Assembly (NCBI GenBank): GCA_005239465.1
Contig: SPAW01000003.1
Location: 46,562-110,561 of the forward strand
Direction: 5' to 3'
Source: Nitrospira sp.
Lineage (GTDB): Bacteria; Nitrospirota; Nitrospiria; Nitrospirales; Nitrospiraceae
DNA length: 64,000 nucleotides
The position numbers and the translations under genes are program-made. The notes under the pieces are model-generated. The model ran no database searches. It was not told where the DNA came from and saw only the letters and a program-made list of their open reading frames with translations. This document shows, one piece after another, positions 61,797 to 64,000 of this stretch; the stretch's first letter is position 1; every line of letters begins with the position of its first letter.

Positions 61797-62912
61797 ATGA
61801 ACATCCCTCTCCTTGATCTCAAAGCTCAATTCCAACCGCTCCGCGCGGAAATTCTAGCGGCGATGCAAACTGTCTGTGACGAGCAGGGTTTTGTATTGGG
61901 GCCTCGCGTCATCGCGTTCGAGGAGGCAATAGGCAAGTATATTGGGGCCCGTTATGCCATCGGTTGCGCATCGGGAAGCGATGCGTTGCTCCTGTCCTTA
62001 ATGGCGATGGGGGTGGAGCAGGGGGACGAAGTCATTACGGTGCCGTTCACATTTTTTGCCACTGCGGGAGCCATCTCTCGCCTTGGCGCCAAACCAGTGT
62101 TCGTCGATATTCAGCGAGACAGCTTCAATTTTGATCCAACCCAGCTTGAGCGGGCCATCACGTCCCACACGAAAGCCATTATCCCTGTCCATCTTTTCGG
62201 CCAATGTGCCGATATGGCCGCGATTAACCGAATCGCCAACGCTAGAAAAATTCCCGTGATCGAAGACGCCTGTCAGGCGATCGGGGCCGGCCAAGGAAAC
62301 AAGCGGGCAGGGGTGCTGGGAGACACCGGCTGTTTTAGCTTTTTCCCGTCGAAGAATCTTGGTGGGTTCGGCGACGGCGGGATGATCACGACCAACGATC
62401 AAGCTTTAGCGGATACCCTCTCCATGTTGCGGGTCCATGGTAGTCGAGTGCGGTATCTTCACGAGGCGGTCGGGATTAACAGTCGATTGGACGCGCTCCA
62501 GGCGGTGGTGCTCCATATTAAATTGAAGTATCTCAATCAATGGGCCGAGGGCCGACGCCGGAACGCTGCCACGTACGACCGGCTGTTCAAACAGGCGGGC
62601 CTCCTAGAACGAGTGTCAGTCCCAACGACGCATGCCGGGAATTTCCACGTCTACAATCAGTACACGATTCGCGCATCGAGGCGGGATGATCTCCGCAGCT
62701 ATCTTAAGGACAAGGGGGTTGGAACCGAGATCTATTACCCCATCCCGATGCATCTCCAGAACTGCTACAAGAACTTGGGGCACAAGAAGGGATCGTTCCC
62801 CATTTCCGAACAGGCCGCGGAGCAGGTCCTCTCGTTGCCCATCTATGCAGAGCTGTCCGATAGCCATTTGACCTACGTGGTCGATACCATCGCTGAATTC
62901 TATCGACGTTAG
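61797..62912 (+). CDS. DegT/DnrJ/EryC1 sugar aminotransferase
   Basis: A 371-residue PLP enzyme making 3- or 4-amino sugars from nucleotide ketosugars. Family features: PLLDLKAQFQPLRAEILAAM, GCASGSDALLLSLMAMG, PFTFFATAGAISRLGAKPVF, IEDACQAIGA, Lys186 in FSFFPSKNLGGFGDGGM, and GINSRLDALQAVVL. Closest in style to WlbC/WbpE and QdtB-type 3-aminotransferases. No sugar pathway neighbours in view. It could feed LPS or capsule, or pilin glycosylation given its place near pilA. No SD before the ATG. Confidence 0.85.
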   Translation: MNIPLLDLKAQFQPLRAEILAAMQTVCDEQGFVLGPRVIAFEEAIGKYIGARYAIGCASGSDALLLSLMAMGVEQGDEVITVPFTFFATAGAISRLGAKPVFVDIQRDSFNFDPTQLERAITSHTKAIIPVHLFGQCADMAAINRIANARKIPVIEDACQAIGAGQGNKRAGVLGDTGCFSFFPSKNLGGFGDGGMITTNDQALADTLSMLRVHGSRVRYLHEAVGINSRLDALQAVVLHIKLKYLNQWAEGRRRNAATYDRLFKQAGLLERVSVPTTHAGNFHVYNQYTIRASRRDDLRSYLKDKGVGTEIYYPIPMHLQNCYKNLGHKKGSFPISEQAAEQVLSLPIYAELSDSHLTYVVDTIAEFYRR

Positions 62913-63070
62913 TAACAGCATTTCCAGCCTCTTCTTATCGCCCAGGTCTTGAGCCACAAGTCAACGCCTAGCGCCGATTCCCGTTCAGTCATATAATGAG
63001 TTACATCAGTAACAGGTCGTGTTCGGCCTATCAGAGGACGCCGCACTGATTCTTATCGAAGGGGGATGGG

Positions 63071-64000
63071 ATGATACAGGCACTTCTGATTGTCGGTCTG
63101 CTCCTCGCGGGTGGGGTCGCCCAGGCCAAGGTGTTCAGCCCGCGAGAGATTTATGAGCAGACCTCACCGGCTGTCGTCATGGTCATGGGCCATCCTGAGA
63201 GTGGAAAGAGTGGAAGCGGTGGAACCGGCTCCATCATTCACGCCGATGGCTTGGTCCTGACGAACGCGCATGTCATCATCGAAGCGAAAACCGGCAAGCC
63301 CTATCCGCGTCTGTCGGTTTTCTTGAAACCGGTACGAGTGACGGGAGATTCGAAGGTCGATCTTACTCGCATGCTGCGGGCTCGGGTGGTGGTCTATTCG
63401 TCGCCATTGGATCTGGCCCTGCTGAAACTCGAAGGTGTCTCAGGGCCGTTACCGACAATCGACCTGAGCGAGTCCGATCGAACCAGAATCGGCGACCAGG
63501 TGATTGCCATCGGTCATCCTGAACAGGGCGGTCTTTGGACCTTGACTACCGGCGTCATCAGCGCGGAAGTGGATAATTTCAATGGGGTCAAAGGGAAACA
63601 CGTCTTTCAAACCGAAACGGGGTTGAACCGAGGCAATTCCGGCGGACCACTGATCGATAGCGAAGGGCACATGGTGGGGGTGAATACCGCGATTGCCCGC
63701 GTGGCTGCGGATGGATTGCCGATTACGAGCATCAGCTTTTCGCTCAAGTCTACCGTGGCGAAACAGTGGTTACGGGAACAGGGCGCCTCGACGCTGTCGA
63801 CAGCTTCGCAGGCCGGCTCGCCGCCGACCAGAACGGCAGCAGACGTTCCGTTGTCCCAATCCAGCCCTCCAGTGCAGCCTTCCGCTCCTTCACAGAAGCC
63901 TGCCAGTCCAGTTGCCCATTCGGGAAAGTCCAAACAAGTGGAACCTCCGATGCCCGCTCGTCCGTACAACCTCGACCAGCTCGTCAACGAGCGCAGCAAG
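63071..64000 (+). CDS. Periplasmic trypsin-like serine protease (incomplete at window end)
   Basis: The first 310 codons of a gene that runs off the window. A signal peptide (about 1-19, ending AQA) precedes a chymotrypsin-like S1C domain with His67 (TNAHVII), Asp114 (SPLDLALLKL) and Ser190 (NRGNSGGPLI), as in DegP/HtrA. After about residue 240 a Pro/Ser/Ala-rich linker starts, and a PDZ domain has not appeared by the end, so it may lack one or have another C-terminal part. Function: envelope protein quality control or signalling. GGGGGA lies just ahead of the ATG. Confidence 0.85.
   Translation, partial: MIQALLIVGLLLAGGVAQAKVFSPREIYEQTSPAVVMVMGHPESGKSGSGGTGSIIHADGLVLTNAHVIIEAKTGKPYPRLSVFLKPVRVTGDSKVDLTRMLRARVVVYSSPLDLALLKLEGVSGPLPTIDLSESDRTRIGDQVIAIGHPEQGGLWTLTTGVISAEVDNFNGVKGKHVFQTETGLNRGNSGGPLIDSEGHMVGVNTAIARVAADGLPITSISFSLKSTVAKQWLREQGASTLSTASQAGSPPTRTAADVPLSQSSPPVQPSAPSQKPASPVAHSGKSKQVEPPMPARPYNLDQLVNERSK

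Overview
The window looks like chromosomal DNA from a Nitrospira-type bacterium (phylum Nitrospirota). This is an inference from gene content and style, not from a marker gene: a DHH/CBS/tRNA-nucleotidyltransferase fusion, a short-form HisZ, a pilA-TPR-ABC cluster, an RnfD-like protein next to a DUF2330 protein, moderately high GC and many short palindromic intergenic repeats. No rRNA, tRNA, CRISPR array or insertion-sequence transposase was seen.

Layout. 0-8.5 kb: a DUF3565 protein, a HAMP-like membrane protein with a pilin-like partner, a dipeptide epimerase, a ydbH-ynbE-ydbL envelope lipid-transport operon, a molybdopterin oxidoreductase and small secreted proteins. 8.7-24.7 kb: TVP38 protein + flavin disulfide reductase + DUF3047 protein; the DHH-CBS-nucleotidyltransferase fusion; MFS transporter, DnaJ-like protein, amidohydrolase, class V aminotransferase, CPBP protease, an NAD-dependent epimerase and a nine-repeat lipoprotein. 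24.8-31 kb: a large Lhr helicase gene carrying several repeat-derived in-frame stretches, followed by a decayed duplicate of its own 3' end and a GT87-type membrane glycosyltransferase. 31-42.6 kb is an accessory-looking, mostly minus-strand region: envelope proteins, DUF2330/RnfD pair, Tat-exported intradiol dioxygenase, type II NADH dehydrogenase, DUF1353, Slp lipoprotein, beta-barrel, and a decayed HicAB-type toxin-antitoxin locus, with six copies of a GC-rich REP-like motif in its gaps. 42.7-64 kb is denser and more housekeeping-like: SUMF-domain protein and a frameshifted cytochrome c, pilU and pilT, bioF, a lytic transglycosylase, a class V aminotransferase with serA, hisZ, dnaB, a long TPR lipoprotein, pilA with a sigma-54-like promoter followed by a TPR/ABC/permease trio resembling Myxococcus pilGHI, a sugar aminotransferase and the start of a trypsin-like periplasmic protease.

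Themes. Type IV pili recur (retraction ATPases at 44-46.5 kb, major pilin and ABC partners at 58-62 kb, a second pilin-like protein at 1.2 kb). Envelope maintenance is the other main theme (YdbH system, Slp, beta-barrel, lytic transglycosylase, TPR lipoproteins). Several genes (12.1, 17.1, 20.7, 24.8, 56.0 kb) have a -10 box only 6-8 bases before the start codon, pointing to leaderless mRNAs.

The strongest unexplained signal is a set of short tandem arrays, usually four units of 7 bp (in places 8 or 9 bp), whose unit sequence differs at each site while the architecture stays the same. They occur between genes and also in frame inside lhr. Decay is also visible: hicA and its neighbour are broken only by TAA codons, a cytochrome c has lost one base in its haem-ligand His codon, and lhr has a rotting partial copy.
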